From DATLLN01 sp963720885 (GTDB taxonomy: Bacteria; Actinomycetota; Thermoleophilia; Gaiellales; JAICJC01): a DNA stretch of 64,000 nucleotides. The stretch spans positions 62,001 through 126,000 of the forward strand of contig CAVRGW010000004.1 in NCBI GenBank assembly GCA_963720885.1. Direction: 5' to 3'. The notes under the pieces are model-generated. The model saw only the letters and a list, made by a program, of their open reading frames with translations, was not told the DNA's origin and searched no databases. A program made the translations under genes and the position numbers. Positions 1 through 10,111 of the stretch are shown piece by piece (the stretch's first letter is position 1; the number at the start of each line of letters is the position of its first letter).

Positions 1-2
1 GC

Positions 3-935
3 GGCAGCCGGCGGTGGGTGACCCGTCAGTACGACCAGCTGGTCGGCTCGGGCACGGTGGTGCGGCCGGGCGGCGACGCCTCGGTGGTGCGGCTGACGCC
101 CTCGGCTCGTGCGATCGCTGTCTCCCTCGACGGCAACGGCAGGCGGACGTCGCTCGACCCGCGGCGCGGCGGGATGAGCATCGTCTGCGAGGCGGCCCGC
201 AACGTCGCCTGCACGGGAGCGCGGCCGGCCGCGATGACGAACTGCCTGAACTTCGGTAACCCCGAGACCGGCGAGGTCGGCTACGAGCTGGCCGAGTCGA
301 TCGAGGGCATGTCGCTGGCCTGCGAGGCGCTCGACCTGCCGGTGGTGTCGGGCAACGTCTCGCTCTACAACGAGCACTTCGGCCGGGCGATCCACCCGAC
401 GCCGGTGGTCGGCGTCGTGGGGGTGCTGGACGACGCGTCCCTGGCCGTGCGCGCCGGGTTCCGCGAGACCGGCGACGTGGTGCTGCTGGCCGGCGACGGC
501 GAGGCGGCGCTCGACGGATCGGCGTATCAGAAGGTGGTGCTCGGCGAGCACGGCGGCCGGATCCCCGAGCCCGACCTGGACTCCGAGCGGCGGCTGCACG
601 AGTTCCTGGCGCAGGCGGCGGAGCGCGGGCTGCTGCTCAGCGCCCATGATGTCGCTTCAGGCGGCATCGCGATGTGCGTCGCCGAGGCGGCGATCGCCGG
701 GTCGGTCGGTGCGTCGGTCGAGGCCGAAGACCTGTTCGGCGAGGGCGACGGCCGTGTCGTGATCACCGCCGCGCAGACCGACGTCGCCGCGCTGCGCGAG
801 CTCGCCGGCGACATGCCGCTGCGCGAGATCGGCACGGTCGGCGGGTCGGCCATCCGGGTCGGCGCCGCGGAGGTGTCGCTGGCCGAGGCGGCCGCGCTGC
901 ACGACGCGGGCATCACCAATGCGGTGGGCGCCTGA
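3..935 (+). CDS. purL: Phosphoribosylformylglycinamidine synthase subunit PurL, C-terminal part (5' end outside window)
   Basis: ATP-dependent amidation of FGAR to FGAM, step 4 of de novo purine synthesis, in the cytoplasm. The reading frame is open from the window edge; the first visible residues (SRRWVTRQYDQLVG) match the interior of PurL, so the GTG at 18 is not the true start. The remaining 310 codons cover the second AIRS-type ATP-binding and C-terminal domains: SGNVSLYNE and the later LLSAHDVASGG motif are typical of PurL. It is the small-PurL type that works with PurS and PurQ. The TGA stop overlaps the purF ATG by one base, showing operon coupling. The identification is secure; only the N-terminus is missing. 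Confidence 0.95.
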   Translation, partial: GSRRWVTRQYDQLVGSGTVVRPGGDASVVRLTPSARAIAVSLDGNGRRTSLDPRRGGMSIVCEAARNVACTGARPAAMTNCLNFGNPETGEVGYELAESIEGMSLACEALDLPVVSGNVSLYNEHFGRAIHPTPVVGVVGVLDDASLAVRAGFRETGDVVLLAGDGEAALDGSAYQKVVLGEHGGRIPEPDLDSERRLHEFLAQAAERGLLLSAHDVASGGIAMCVAEAAIAGSVGASVEAEDLFGEGDGRVVITAAQTDVAALRELAGDMPLREIGTVGGSAIRVGAAEVSLAEAAALHDAGITNAVGA

Positions 936-2346
936 TGTGCGGCATCTTCGGCATCTACGACCCGGTCGGCGCCCCCGACCGCGACGTCGCGCGGCTCACG
1001 TACTTCGGCCTCTACGCGCTGCAGCACCGCGGCCAGGAGAGCGCGGGCATCGCCGTCTCCGACGGGAGCCGGGTGATGGCGATGAAGGACATGGGCCTCG
1101 TCAACCAGGTGTTCGACGAGCCGAAGCTGTCGGCACTGCCCGGCCGCATGGCGATCGGCCACGCGCGCTACTCGACCACCGGCTCGACCGTGTGGCGTAA
1201 CGCCCAGCCGATCGTGCAGCACGCCGGCGGCCGGACGATCGCGCTGGCGCACAACGGCAACCTGACCAACACGACCACCCTTCGTGATGAGCTGCGCGAG
1301 CAGCGGGTGCGGCTGCACTCGACCTCGGACACCGAGGTGATCGCGGCGCTGATCGCGAACCACCCGTCGGGCGACCTGGGCGCCGCCGTCACCGACACGA
1401 TGCAGCAGATCGAGGGCGCGTTCGCCGCCGTCGTCCTCTCCGAGAACGCCGTCGCCGGATTCCGCGATCCCGACGGCATCCGCCCGCTGGTGGTCGGCCG
1501 CGTCGACGACTCCTGGGTGCTCGCATCCGAGACCTGCGCGCTGGACATCATCGGCGCGACCGTCGAGCGCGAGCTCGCCCCGGGCGAGCTGGTCGTGCTC
1601 GACGAGCACGGCGCTCACTTCAGCCAGGCGGTGCCGCCGCGCAGCGAGTCGCTGTGCATCTTCGAGTACATCTATTTCGCCCGGCCGGACACCACCCTCA
1701 ACGGCCGCGGGCTGTACGAGGCCCGGGTCGAGATGGGCCGGCGGCTGGCCGCCGAGTCCACCGTCGACGCCGACGTCGTCATCCCGGTACCCGATTCCGG
1801 GACGCCCGCCGCGGTCGGCTTCGCCCAGGCCAGCGGCATCCCGTTCGGCGAGGGGCTGGTCAAGAACCGCTACGTCGGCCGCACGTTCATCCAGCCCGAC
1901 CAGGCGCTGCGCGAGCGCGGCGTCAAGCTCAAGTTCAACGTGCTGCGCTCCGTGCTCCAGGGTAAGCGGGTGGTGGTCGTCGACGACTCGATCGTCCGCG
2001 GCTCGACCACCCGCAAGCTGGTCGCCATGCTGTTCGAGGCGGGCGCCCAGGAGGTGCACCTGCGCATTTCGTCGCCGCCGATCATCTCGCCCTGCTTCTA
2101 CGGCATCGACATGGCCGACCAGGATCAGCTGATCGCCGCCGGCCGCAACGTCGGCCAGGTGCGCGACGCGCTGGGCGCGACCTCGCTCGCCTACCTGTCG
2201 CTGGAGGGGCTGCAGGAGGCGACCGGCCAGACCTCCGACCACTTCTGCCGCGCCTGCCTGACCGGCGACTACCCGACCCACATCCCGGACGAGATGCGGC
2301 TGTCGAAGCTCCGGTTCGAGCCGCTGCCTGCGCCGGCGGCCGCCGG

Positions 2347-2350
<4 letters not shown>
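935..2350 (+). CDS. purF: Amidophosphoribosyltransferase PurF
   Basis: First committed step of purine synthesis: PRPP plus glutamine gives phosphoribosylamine. The protein has 471 residues. It begins MCGIFGIYD, so Cys2 becomes the N-terminal glutaminase nucleophile after Met removal; no long propeptide is seen. The PRPP loop VVVVDDSIVRGST lies near residues 345-358. Four cysteines at about 241, 387, 438 and 441 occupy the positions of the [4Fe-4S] ligands known in the Bacillus subtilis-type enzyme, so an oxygen-sensitive cluster is likely. The ATG overlaps the purL stop by one base and the 3' end overlaps purM by four bases (GTGA). Confidence 0.97.
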
Positions 2351-3365
<1,015 letters not shown>

Positions 3366-3369
<4 letters not shown>

Positions 3370-3941
3370 AGGCCGGCGTGCTGATCTCGGGATCCGGCAC
3401 GAACCTGCAGGCGCTGATCGACGCGCCCGACATCGAGGTCGCGTGCGTGGTGTCGAGTCGTGCGGACGCAGGCGGCCTGGTTCGGGCCGAGGCGGCCGGT
3501 CTGCCGGCGCTGGCCTCGGCCGACGAGACGGAGACGCTCGAGTTCCTCGAACGCAACGCCGTCGGCGTCGTCGTGCTCGCGGGCTACATGCGCATCCTGT
3601 CGCCGGTCTTCGTGCGCCGGTACTCCGGGCGAATCCTCAACGTTCACCCGTCGCTGCTGCCGGCCTTCCCCGGCGCGACGGCTGTGGCGGACGCTCTGGC
3701 GCATGGCGTCCGCGTCACCGGCGTCACCGTTCACCTGGTCGACAACGATCACGTGACGGCCGACTCGGGGCCGATCGTGCTGCAGGAGGCCCTGGCCGTT
3801 TCGTATGATGAGCCGCCCGAGGAGGTTCTGGACCGGATGCACGAGATCGAACACCGGTTGCTTCCCGAGGCGGTGCGGCTGTTTGCGGCGGGCCGTCTCC
3901 AGGTGGAGGGGCGGCGAGTGCGTGTGAAGGAGCCAGTGTGA
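3366..3941 (+). CDS. purN: Phosphoribosylglycinamide formyltransferase PurN (probable CTG start)
   Basis: Transfers the formyl group of 10-formyl-THF to GAR (step 3). The sequence shows GVLISGSGTNLQ at the N-terminus, the catalytic Asn/His in ILNVHPSLLPAFPG, and the catalytic Asp in the TADSGPIV segment. No ATG lies near the expected start. A CTG at 3366 would give M-K-A-G-V-L-I-S-G, exactly the family N-terminus, and would make a 4-base CTGA overlap with the purM stop, matching the GTGA/ATGA overlaps of its neighbours. The alternative GTG at 3378 removes most of the first beta strand. The protein is 191 residues from the CTG. Function is secure; the start codon is inferred. Confidence 0.92.
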
Positions 3942-5476
3942 GGATCGAGCGAGCGCTTGTGTCGGTCAGCGACAAGTCCGGGCTGGAGACGTTCGCCCGC
4001 GGGCTGCATGAGCTGGGGGTCGAGCTGGTCTCGACCTCGGGTACGGCCGCGGCGCTGGCCGAGGCCGGCATCCCGTTCACCAGCGTCGAGGATCTGACCG
4101 GCGCTGCCGAGATGCTGGGCGGCCGCGTGAAGACGCTGCACCCGTCGATCCACGCCGGCATCCTGGCCCGCCGCGACCGGGCCGAGGACATGCGGACGCT
4201 CGAGGAGCAGGGCATCAAGCCGATCGACATGGTGGTCTGCAATCTCTATCCGTTCCGCGCCGTCGCGAACCGTCGCGAGGTATCCGAGCTCGAGGTGATC
4301 GAGAACATCGACGTCGGGGGCCCGACCATGGTTCGCGCGGCGGCCAAGAACCACCAGGCGGTCGCGGTGGTCACCGAACCCGAGCGCTACGGCTTCCTGC
4401 TGGACGAATTGCGTGGCGGCGCCGGGTCGTTGTCCACCGAGACGAGGCGCGACCTCGCGGGCGAGGCGTTCGCGCACACCGCGGGTTACGACGCCGCCAT
4501 CTCGGCGTGGTTCACGGACACCGATCCCTTCCCCGAGCACGTCGTGCTCGACCTGGTGAAGGCCGGCGATCTGACGTACGGCGAGAACCCGCACCAGCGC
4601 GCCGCCTTCTACGTCGAGGCCGGGGCTCGGCGTCATCTGCTCTCGCGGATCGAGCAGCTGGGCGGCAGGGCGCTGTCGTTCAACAACCTCGGCGACCTGA
4701 ACGCCGCGCGCTCCGCTGTCGCCGCATTCCAGGTGCCGGCGTGCGTGATCGTCAAGCACGCCAACCCGTGCGGCGCCGCGGTCGGTGCGACGGTCGAGGA
4801 GGCGTACGCGAAGGCGCTGGCGGCCGACCCGCTGTCCGCCTACGGAGGCGTGATCGCGGTCAACCGCCCGGTCTCGGAGGAGCTGGCCCGAGCGTTGCAC
4901 GAGCAGTTCGTCGAGGTGCTGTTCGCGCCGGGGTACGACGACGCCGGGCTCGAGGTGCTGCGCGGGAAGGGCGAGCTGCGGATCCTCGAGGACCGGGAGC
5001 GGCGCAAGGCGAGCCCGGGCGAGCGCGACTTCCGCCGCGTGCTGGGCGGCGTGCTCGTCCAGGACCGCGACTCGGACCTCGACGACCGCGACGCGATGAC
5101 GGTGGTCAGCGAGGCCGCGCCCGACGAGCGCGGCTGGGGCGATCTGCTGTTCGCGTGGCGGCTGTGCAGGTACGCGCGGTCGAATGCCATCGTGATCGCC
5201 CGCGACCTGGCGTCGGTCGGCATCGGTTCCGGCCAGACCAGCCGTGTCGACGCGGTGCGGCTGGCGGTCGAGAAGGCGGGCGACCGGGCGTCTGGCGCCG
5301 CGCTGGCGTCCGACGCGTTCTTCCCGTTCGACGACGGGCCGCGGGCCGCCGTGGCCGCGGGCGTCAAGGCGATCATCCAGCCCGGCGGCTCGAAGCGCGA
5401 CGACGAGGTGATCGCCGCCGCCAACGAGCTGGGCGTGGCCATGGTGTTCACCGGTCGCCGCCACTTCCTGCACTGA
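3938..5476 (+). CDS. purH: Bifunctional AICAR transformylase/IMP cyclohydrolase PurH
   Basis: Carries out the last two steps to IMP. It has 512 residues with both domains intact: the N-terminal IMP cyclohydrolase half contains SVSDKSGLE, STSGTA and GGRVKTLHPSIHAGIL; the AICAR transformylase half contains the NPHQRAAFY segment and the catalytic KHANPCGAAVG near residue 268. It starts at GTG in a GTGA overlap with the purN stop. It is the last gene of the pur operon; the next gene converges, its stop lying four bases beyond the purH stop, with a short CTGA/TCAG inverted repeat between them. Confidence 0.97.
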   Translation: MRIERALVSVSDKSGLETFARGLHELGVELVSTSGTAAALAEAGIPFTSVEDLTGAAEMLGGRVKTLHPSIHAGILARRDRAEDMRTLEEQGIKPIDMVVCNLYPFRAVANRREVSELEVIENIDVGGPTMVRAAAKNHQAVAVVTEPERYGFLLDELRGGAGSLSTETRRDLAGEAFAHTAGYDAAISAWFTDTDPFPEHVVLDLVKAGDLTYGENPHQRAAFYVEAGARRHLLSRIEQLGGRALSFNNLGDLNAARSAVAAFQVPACVIVKHANPCGAAVGATVEEAYAKALAADPLSAYGGVIAVNRPVSEELARALHEQFVEVLFAPGYDDAGLEVLRGKGELRILEDRERRKASPGERDFRRVLGGVLVQDRDSDLDDRDAMTVVSEAAPDERGWGDLLFAWRLCRYARSNAIVIARDLASVGIGSGQTSRVDAVRLAVEKAGDRASGAALASDAFFPFDDGPRAAVAAGVKAIIQPGGSKRDDEVIAAANELGVAMVFTGRRHFLH

Positions 5477-5480
5477 TCCG

Positions 5481-6074
5481 TCAGGACCGGTCGGCGACCG
5501 GGATCACGAACTTCAGCCCGGTGTGGGTCGCGGACACCCGCGCCGTCTTCACGTCGTACATGCCGGCGTTGCGGCCGGCGCCCAGCACCATCGCCTCGGT
5601 CAGGTCGGCGCGGCCCTTCGGGCGGATCACCCAGATCGCGCCGTCGGGGACGATCTGCGAGCGCAGCTCCGCGATCCGCGCCAGGTCGGACTCGTCGTCG
5701 ACCTGCAGGAAGACGACGTCAGCCTCGCCGCCGTCAGCGGCGACCCCCACCCCGACCAGCTCGGGGTCGGCGTCGCCGGCCAGCCGCACCCGCTGGCCGG
5801 GCTTGACGCCGAGCTTGTCGGCCAGCGTCTTCGGGTTCGCGATGTCGTGCGTCCACCTGGCCGCCTCCTTCGCGCCCAGCTCGAGCACCAGCGGCGGGCC
5901 GCCGGCGTGGTCGATCGTCAGCCGGTCGCCGTCGACCGCCGTGCCCGTGATGTCCGAGCGCGCCACCTTCAGCCGGAACGGGCTGCGCACGATCACCTCG
6001 TCGGTCTCGAGCAGCGCCTTCGCCTCGGCCTCGTCGCCGCCCGATCGCACCAGGCACCGCACCTCGCGTCCCAT
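5481..6074 (-). CDS. DUF3052-like protein of unknown function
   Basis: A 197-residue soluble protein with no signal peptide or membrane segment. The C-terminal two thirds contain LGVKPGQRVRLAGDADPEL, a segment of paired aspartates around VVFLQVDDESDL, a WVIRPKGRADLTE stretch and a GLKFVIPVADR ending, the layout of DUF3052-type actinobacterial proteins. The N-terminal about 75 residues look like a separate small beta domain. No catalytic residues are evident. It stands alone, reading towards purH and lying downstream of the ABC exporter on the same strand, 9 bases after it. Family assignment is from memory of the motif pattern, and the role is unknown. Confidence 0.6.
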   Translation of the reverse strand: MGREVRCLVRSGGDEAEAKALLETDEVIVRSPFRLKVARSDITGTAVDGDRLTIDHAGGPPLVLELGAKEAARWTHDIANPKTLADKLGVKPGQRVRLAGDADPELVGVGVAADGGEADVVFLQVDDESDLARIAELRSQIVPDGAIWVIRPKGRADLTEAMVLGAGRNAGMYDVKTARVSATHTGLKFVIPVADRS

Positions 6075-6083
6075 GCGCCCACT

Positions 6084-6917
6084 CTATCCCGAGCGCTTCA
6101 GCCGCCCGTGGCGCTTGGCGTACTGCTCGCCGCGGCGGAACACCAGCAGCCCAACCGGGATGGCGATCGCGCCGATCAGGAGCAGCGGCCAGATGTCGCC
6201 CCACACCTCGCTGACGCTGGCGCCGTCGATGATCGCATGGCGTGCTCCCTCCAGCGTGTACGTGGCCGGCGAGATCACCGACAGCCACTGCATCCACTGC
6301 GGCAGGATGGTGACCGGGTAGTAGACGCCGGAGACCACCAGCAGCAGCCCCTGCGCGATGAAGCCGAGCTGCGTGCCCTTCTCCGGCGAGATCAGCGGCA
6401 GCACCGCGGTCATCATGCCGATGCCGATGAACGAGAACGACGAGACGGCCAGCACCACGGCGGCCGCGGTGAAGTCCGGCTGCTCGAAGTGGACGTCCAG
6501 GAACACCGCGACCGCTCCGAACAGCAGGACCGTGCGCAGCACGCCGTAGAGCACGGCGAACGCGCCCATGCCGAGCAGATGCGCAGGCCGCGAGAGCGGC
6601 GCCATGAACGTGTACTCGATCGTGCCCTCCCAGCGCTCCCAGGCGACGGTCTCGGTGACGATCTCGAAGATCAGCCCCAGGTACGACCAGATGACCGCGC
6701 CGATCAGCAGCACGATGGTCGCCTCGTTGACGTCCAGCTGGCCGCCCGCCGCCTCCACGCCCTTGGCGATGAAGACGATCGTCAGCGTGTTGGCCACCGT
6801 GTACAGGAACCAGGCGACCTCCCACCAGGCGAATCGGCGGATCAGGTAGATGTTGCGCTCGACGATGCCGGCGAAGCCGGTCAGCTCGCGGCGGAATGCT
6901 CCCTGCTCGAGCTGCAT
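6084..6917 (-). CDS. ABC-2 type exporter, permease subunit
   Basis: A 277-residue integral membrane protein with about six hydrophobic helices (for example around TIVLLIGAVIWSYLGLIF and LIGAIAIPVGLLVF). This is the arrangement of ABC-2 permeases of the daunorubicin/polyketide-drug type. Its ATG overlaps the stop of the ATPase gene by one base, so the two are translated together and should form one transporter. The last helix is followed by a basic tail (RRGEQYAKRHGRLKRSG), which would lie in the cytoplasm. The substrate cannot be told: drug, lipid or polysaccharide export are all possible. Confidence 0.85.
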   Translation of the reverse strand: MQLEQGAFRRELTGFAGIVERNIYLIRRFAWWEVAWFLYTVANTLTIVFIAKGVEAAGGQLDVNEATIVLLIGAVIWSYLGLIFEIVTETVAWERWEGTIEYTFMAPLSRPAHLLGMGAFAVLYGVLRTVLLFGAVAVFLDVHFEQPDFTAAAVVLAVSSFSFIGIGMMTAVLPLISPEKGTQLGFIAQGLLLVVSGVYYPVTILPQWMQWLSVISPATYTLEGARHAIIDGASVSEVWGDIWPLLLIGAIAIPVGLLVFRRGEQYAKRHGRLKRSG

Positions 6918-7732
6918 CAGCCTCGTCCCTCCTGGTCGTCATCGTCCTCGTCCTCGAACGCCCGGCCCGTGGCGTTGAGGAATGCCTGCTCGAGCGCCTC
7001 GGCGCCGTACAGTCGCTTGATCTCGTCGACGCCGTCCAGGCACAGCAGCTCGCCGTGGTGGAGGATCCCGATGCGGTCGGCGAGCGCCTCGGCCTCGGCC
7101 ATGTCGTGGGTGCAGAGCAGGATCGTGGCGTCGTGCTCCGCGCGCATGCGGCGGATGAATGCCTGCACCTCGAGCTTCGAGCGCGGATCGAGCCCGGTGG
7201 TCGGCTCGTCCAGCAGCAGCAGCACCGGCGAGGTCAGCAGCGCGCGGGCCAGCGCGACCTTCTGCTGCATGCCCCGCGACAGGTCCTCCATCGGCTCGTC
7301 GCGCCGCTCCGGCGGGAAGCCGACCTGCTGCAGGATCTGCGGGATCCGCTCGCGGGTCTGGCGCGGCCCGAGTCCGTAGAACCGGGCGGAGTAACTGAGG
7401 TTCTCGACCGGCGACATGCGCTTGAAGAACGACGCCTCGACCGACACCCGGTTGACCAGGCGCTGCACGGCCCGCGGCTTTGCGAACACGTCGATGCCGA
7501 ACACCTCGGCGCTGCCGCCGTCGTGCAGGAGCAGCGTCGAGAGCAGGCGGACGAGGGTCGACTTCCCCGAGCCGTTCTGCCCGAGGATCGCGACGCACTC
7601 GCCGCGGGCGATCTGGAAGCTGACGTCGTGCAGGGCCGGGACGCGGCGGCGCTGGCCGAAGCGGCGCGAGCCGTCGCGGCGGATGAAGTCCTTGCGCAGG
7701 TTGTCGACCGAGACGGCCGGTAGGGCGGACAC
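6917..7732 (-). CDS. ABC exporter ATP-binding protein
   Basis: Cytoplasmic ATPase partner of the downstream permease. It shows Walker A GQNGSGKST, the signature LSRGMQQKVALARAL, Walker B LLLLDEPTTGLDP and the switch His in LLCTHDM. I chose the GTG at 7732 because the domain begins directly after it (SALPAVSVDNLRKDF) and a GAGAGG ribosome-binding sequence lies seven bases upstream; the longer open frame extends into low-complexity sequence. It has 271 residues. The tail after the nucleotide-binding domain is rich in Glu/Asp (EDEDDDDQEG), an unusual acidic end. It is the first gene of a two-gene operon. Confidence 0.88.
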   Translation of the reverse strand: MSALPAVSVDNLRKDFIRRDGSRRFGQRRRVPALHDVSFQIARGECVAILGQNGSGKSTLVRLLSTLLLHDGGSAEVFGIDVFAKPRAVQRLVNRVSVEASFFKRMSPVENLSYSARFYGLGPRQTRERIPQILQQVGFPPERRDEPMEDLSRGMQQKVALARALLTSPVLLLLDEPTTGLDPRSKLEVQAFIRRMRAEHDATILLCTHDMAEAEALADRIGILHHGELLCLDGVDEIKRLYGAEALEQAFLNATGRAFEDEDDDDQEGRG

Positions 7733-7886
7733 GGGGCATCCTCTCGGGACGCGGTGGCACCGCCGGCGCGGCGCAGCGGCCTTCGCGGGCGGTCGGACGC
7801 GTATGGGGCTGGCGGCGGGCGCGCACGAGCGCGCGGGAGGCGCGCTCGGCGGAGACGATCGTAGCACCGTGGAGAACCTGTCGCCT

Positions 7887-7903
7887 GTTGCATATTTTGC
7901 AAC
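7887..7903. promoter_or_regulatory. Candidate operator GTTGC-N7-GCAAC upstream of the APC permease
   Basis: Inverted repeat GTTGCA-TATTT-TGCAAC with perfect 6-base arms, lying 16 bases before a TTGACA -35 box. The same pattern, GTTGC-N7-GCAAC, occurs at 14152-14168 directly against the start of the first IclR regulator. A palindrome of this size fits a dimeric IclR-type regulator. That the IclR encoded at 14169 binds both sites is an inference from their match. Confidence 0.55.
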
Positions 7904-7918
7904 GCGACCCCGGCGATA

Positions 7919-7947
7919 TTGACATCGTCCGATGCGAAGCGGAAGAT
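7919..7947 (+). promoter_or_regulatory. Probable promoter of the APC permease
   Basis: A perfect TTGACA at 7919-7924 is followed after 17 bases by GAAGAT, a weak -10 box. Transcription would start about 35 bases before the permease ATG, leaving room for the AGAAAGGGG ribosome-binding site. The upstream palindrome would be centred about 59 bases before the start of transcription. Confidence 0.45.
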
Positions 7948-7990
7948 GACCCGTCATCTTTCACCCAATTTGGTTCAGAAAGGGGTGCGC

Positions 7991-9598
7991 ATGAGCTCGG
8001 AGCAGCGCTCGGACGCCGAGCAGCTTGCGGAATTCGGCTACAAGCAGGAGCTCCACCGGACGCTCGGGAGCTTCTCGTCGTTCGCCGCAGGGTTCAGTTA
8101 CATCTCGATCCTGACGGGCATGTTCCAGACGTCGTACCTCGGCTTCCTCTTTGCCGGGCCGGCGTTCATCTGGGCGTGGCTGGTCGTCCTCTTCGGACAG
8201 ATGATGGTCGCACTGCAGTTCGCGGAGCTGTCGGCGCACTACCCGCTGGCGGGCTCGGTGTACCAGTGGTCGAAGCAGGTCGCCGGCAAGGCCTGGTCAT
8301 GGAACACGGGATGGATCTATCTGTGTGCACAGATCGTCACCGTCCCCGCGGTGGCGCTGGCCTGGCAGGTCATCCTGCCGCAGATCTCGACCAGGTTCCA
8401 GGTGTTCAAGTGCTCACCCAGCGACACCTGTCCAGATCCCAGCTTCCCACTGTTCAACAACCCGGACTTCGCCAAGAACGCGATCCTGCTGGGCATCGTG
8501 ATGATCACGCTGACGACGATCATCAACGTGCTCGGGGTGAGCGTGCTGTCCAGGGTCAACAACGTCGGTGTTGCGGCCGAGCTGGTCGGCGCCAGCGGCT
8601 TGGTGATCCTGTTCCTGATCCACGCCAACCGCTCGCCCGCCGACGTCCTGACGACGACGGCGAACACGGCGAACGTCCCCGTCGACCACGCCTGGGGCTA
8701 CCTGGGCGCGTTGCTGGTCGGTGCGATCATGCCGCTGTACGTGATGTACGGGTTCGACTCGGCCGGGTCGCTGGCCGAGGAGACGGACGAACCGCGCAAA
8801 CGAGCGCCGCGCGCCATCATCCAGGCGCTGGCCACCGCCGGCACGATGGGCTTCCTGCTGATCCTGTTCGGCACGATGGCCGTCAGCGACTCCCTGTACC
8901 CGGATGGGCTGGGGGCCGGAGGGCTCGCGCTGATCACCAAGGACGTGCTCGGTGACTTCTGGGGCGACGTGTTCCTGTGGGACTGCGCGCTGGCGATCTT
9001 CGTGTGCTGCCTCGCGATCCACGCGATGTCGGTGCGCATCCTGTTCGCGATGGGCCGGGACAACAACCTGCCCGGCGGCGCCAGGCTGGCCTCGGTCTCC
9101 GGCACCCGCCGGGTGCCGGTGTTCCCGGCCATCATGGTCGGCGCGATCGCGATCGCCATCCTGGCGCTCAACATCGCCAACCCGTACGCCGTCACGATCG
9201 TCCTCGGTCTGGGGATCATCTACATGTACCTGGCGTACCTGGGCGTGACGGTTCCGCTGTTCCAGCGGCGGCTGGCGGGCTGGCCGAAGGAGCTTCCGAC
9301 TGCCAATCAGGGCCTGTTCAGGCTCGGCGGCGCGGCGCTTCTGACCAACGGCATCGCCATCGTCTACGGCTCGTTGATGGTGATCAACCTGGCCTGGCCG
9401 CGTGACTACTTCTACGGGACGAAGTGGTACCAGCAGTACGGACCGATCCTGGGCGTCGTGCTTGCGGTCGGCGCCGGGCTGATCCTGTACTACGGGTATC
9501 AGAAGAACAAGATGGAGGTCCTGCCGGAGCACCGCGCGGGCTCCACGGCCGAGGCGCTGGCCGAGGTCACGCAGCCGCCGATCCACGGCGGCCCATGA
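7991..9598 (+). CDS. APC superfamily amino acid/amine permease
   Basis: A 535-residue inner-membrane protein with about 12 predicted helices. The N-terminal motif LGSFSSFAAGFSYISILTG and the helix 3 segment ELSAHYPLAGSVYQWSKQ are characteristic of the amino acid-polyamine-organocation permeases close to the GABA/choline-type group. The ATG at 7991 is preferred over earlier in-frame codons because of the strong AGAAAGGGG five bases upstream. It is a single-gene unit ended by a strong hairpin at 9615. The shared palindrome with the IclR operon at 14152 suggests it imports a substrate of that operon, perhaps a quaternary amine or amino acid. Substrate is inferred only. Confidence 0.82.
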   Translation: MSSEQRSDAEQLAEFGYKQELHRTLGSFSSFAAGFSYISILTGMFQTSYLGFLFAGPAFIWAWLVVLFGQMMVALQFAELSAHYPLAGSVYQWSKQVAGKAWSWNTGWIYLCAQIVTVPAVALAWQVILPQISTRFQVFKCSPSDTCPDPSFPLFNNPDFAKNAILLGIVMITLTTIINVLGVSVLSRVNNVGVAAELVGASGLVILFLIHANRSPADVLTTTANTANVPVDHAWGYLGALLVGAIMPLYVMYGFDSAGSLAEETDEPRKRAPRAIIQALATAGTMGFLLILFGTMAVSDSLYPDGLGAGGLALITKDVLGDFWGDVFLWDCALAIFVCCLAIHAMSVRILFAMGRDNNLPGGARLASVSGTRRVPVFPAIMVGAIAIAILALNIANPYAVTIVLGLGIIYMYLAYLGVTVPLFQRRLAGWPKELPTANQGLFRLGGAALLTNGIAIVYGSLMVINLAWPRDYFYGTKWYQQYGPILGVVLAVGAGLILYYGYQKNKMEVLPEHRAGSTAEALAEVTQPPIHGGP

Positions 9599-9614
9599 CC
9601 CGAGCGGAGACACC

Positions 9615-9644
9615 GGGGCGGCCCGCACCACGGCGGGCCGCCCC
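9615..9644 (+). terminator. Strong hairpin terminator after the permease gene
   Basis: Perfect 12-base stem (GGGGCGGCCCGC and its complement) with loop ACCACG, starting 16 bases after the permease stop. No T run follows, so it may act as a G+C-rich hairpin terminator or RNA stabiliser, as is common in actinobacteria. Confidence 0.7.
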
Positions 9645-9671
9645 GCCTTCGCGGCGGATGGCTGTGTGACA

Positions 9672-10073
9672 ATGAGTGCTGTGACGATGGAACCGGAACG
9701 CTTGCGCAAGCTCGTCCGCCGCGACCTGGTCGTGGTGGCGATGGGCAGCCTGATCGCGATCTGGACCTACAGCCTGGTCGCCGCCGTGGAACTGGGATCG
9801 CTCTCGGAGCTGACGGCGGGGCGCGTCCAGGTGGCCGTGGCAGTCCTCGTCTCGGTGTTCTGCATCTACTGGTGGGCGGCCGGGCCGCCCGAGTTCATGC
9901 GCGATCGCGTGATGGTGCTGATCCCCGTGTTCCTGGTCGCGGGCCCCGGGCTGCTCGGAGTGCACTACCTGGGCGGCGGCATGGTCGTCGGCATCCTGTC
10001 GGGCGCCGTCGGGTTCGCCGCAGCGGCCGTGTTCGGCCTGATGTGGGGCGGCCGACGGCGCGGCCGCGCCTGA
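9672..10073 (+). CDS. Small membrane protein of unknown function
   Basis: 133 residues from the ATG at 9672 (a GTG six bases earlier is also in frame). Four hydrophobic segments are visible: LVVVAMGSLIAIWTYSLVAA, VQVAVAVLVSVFCIYWWAA, VMVLIPVFLVAGPGLLGV and VVGILSGAVGFAAAAVFGLM, so it should be a four-helix membrane protein with a basic, cytoplasmic N-terminus and an Arg-rich C-terminus. I do not recognise a family. It lies between a terminator and ettA and shares no obvious operon partner. Confidence 0.6.
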   Translation: MSAVTMEPERLRKLVRRDLVVVAMGSLIAIWTYSLVAAVELGSLSELTAGRVQVAVAVLVSVFCIYWWAAGPPEFMRDRVMVLIPVFLVAGPGLLGVHYLGGGMVVGILSGAVGFAAAAVFGLMWGGRRRGRA

Positions 10074-10111
10074 CGCCGCGCACCTGACACCCGCGTATCC
10101 TTCCGGGCGCC

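Noticed and set aside
527..2281. A 584-codon open frame on the minus strand opposite purL/purF
   Set aside because: It mirrors two certain genes; its protein is low-complexity and Arg/Gly/Val-rich, as expected for antisense frames in G+C-rich DNA.
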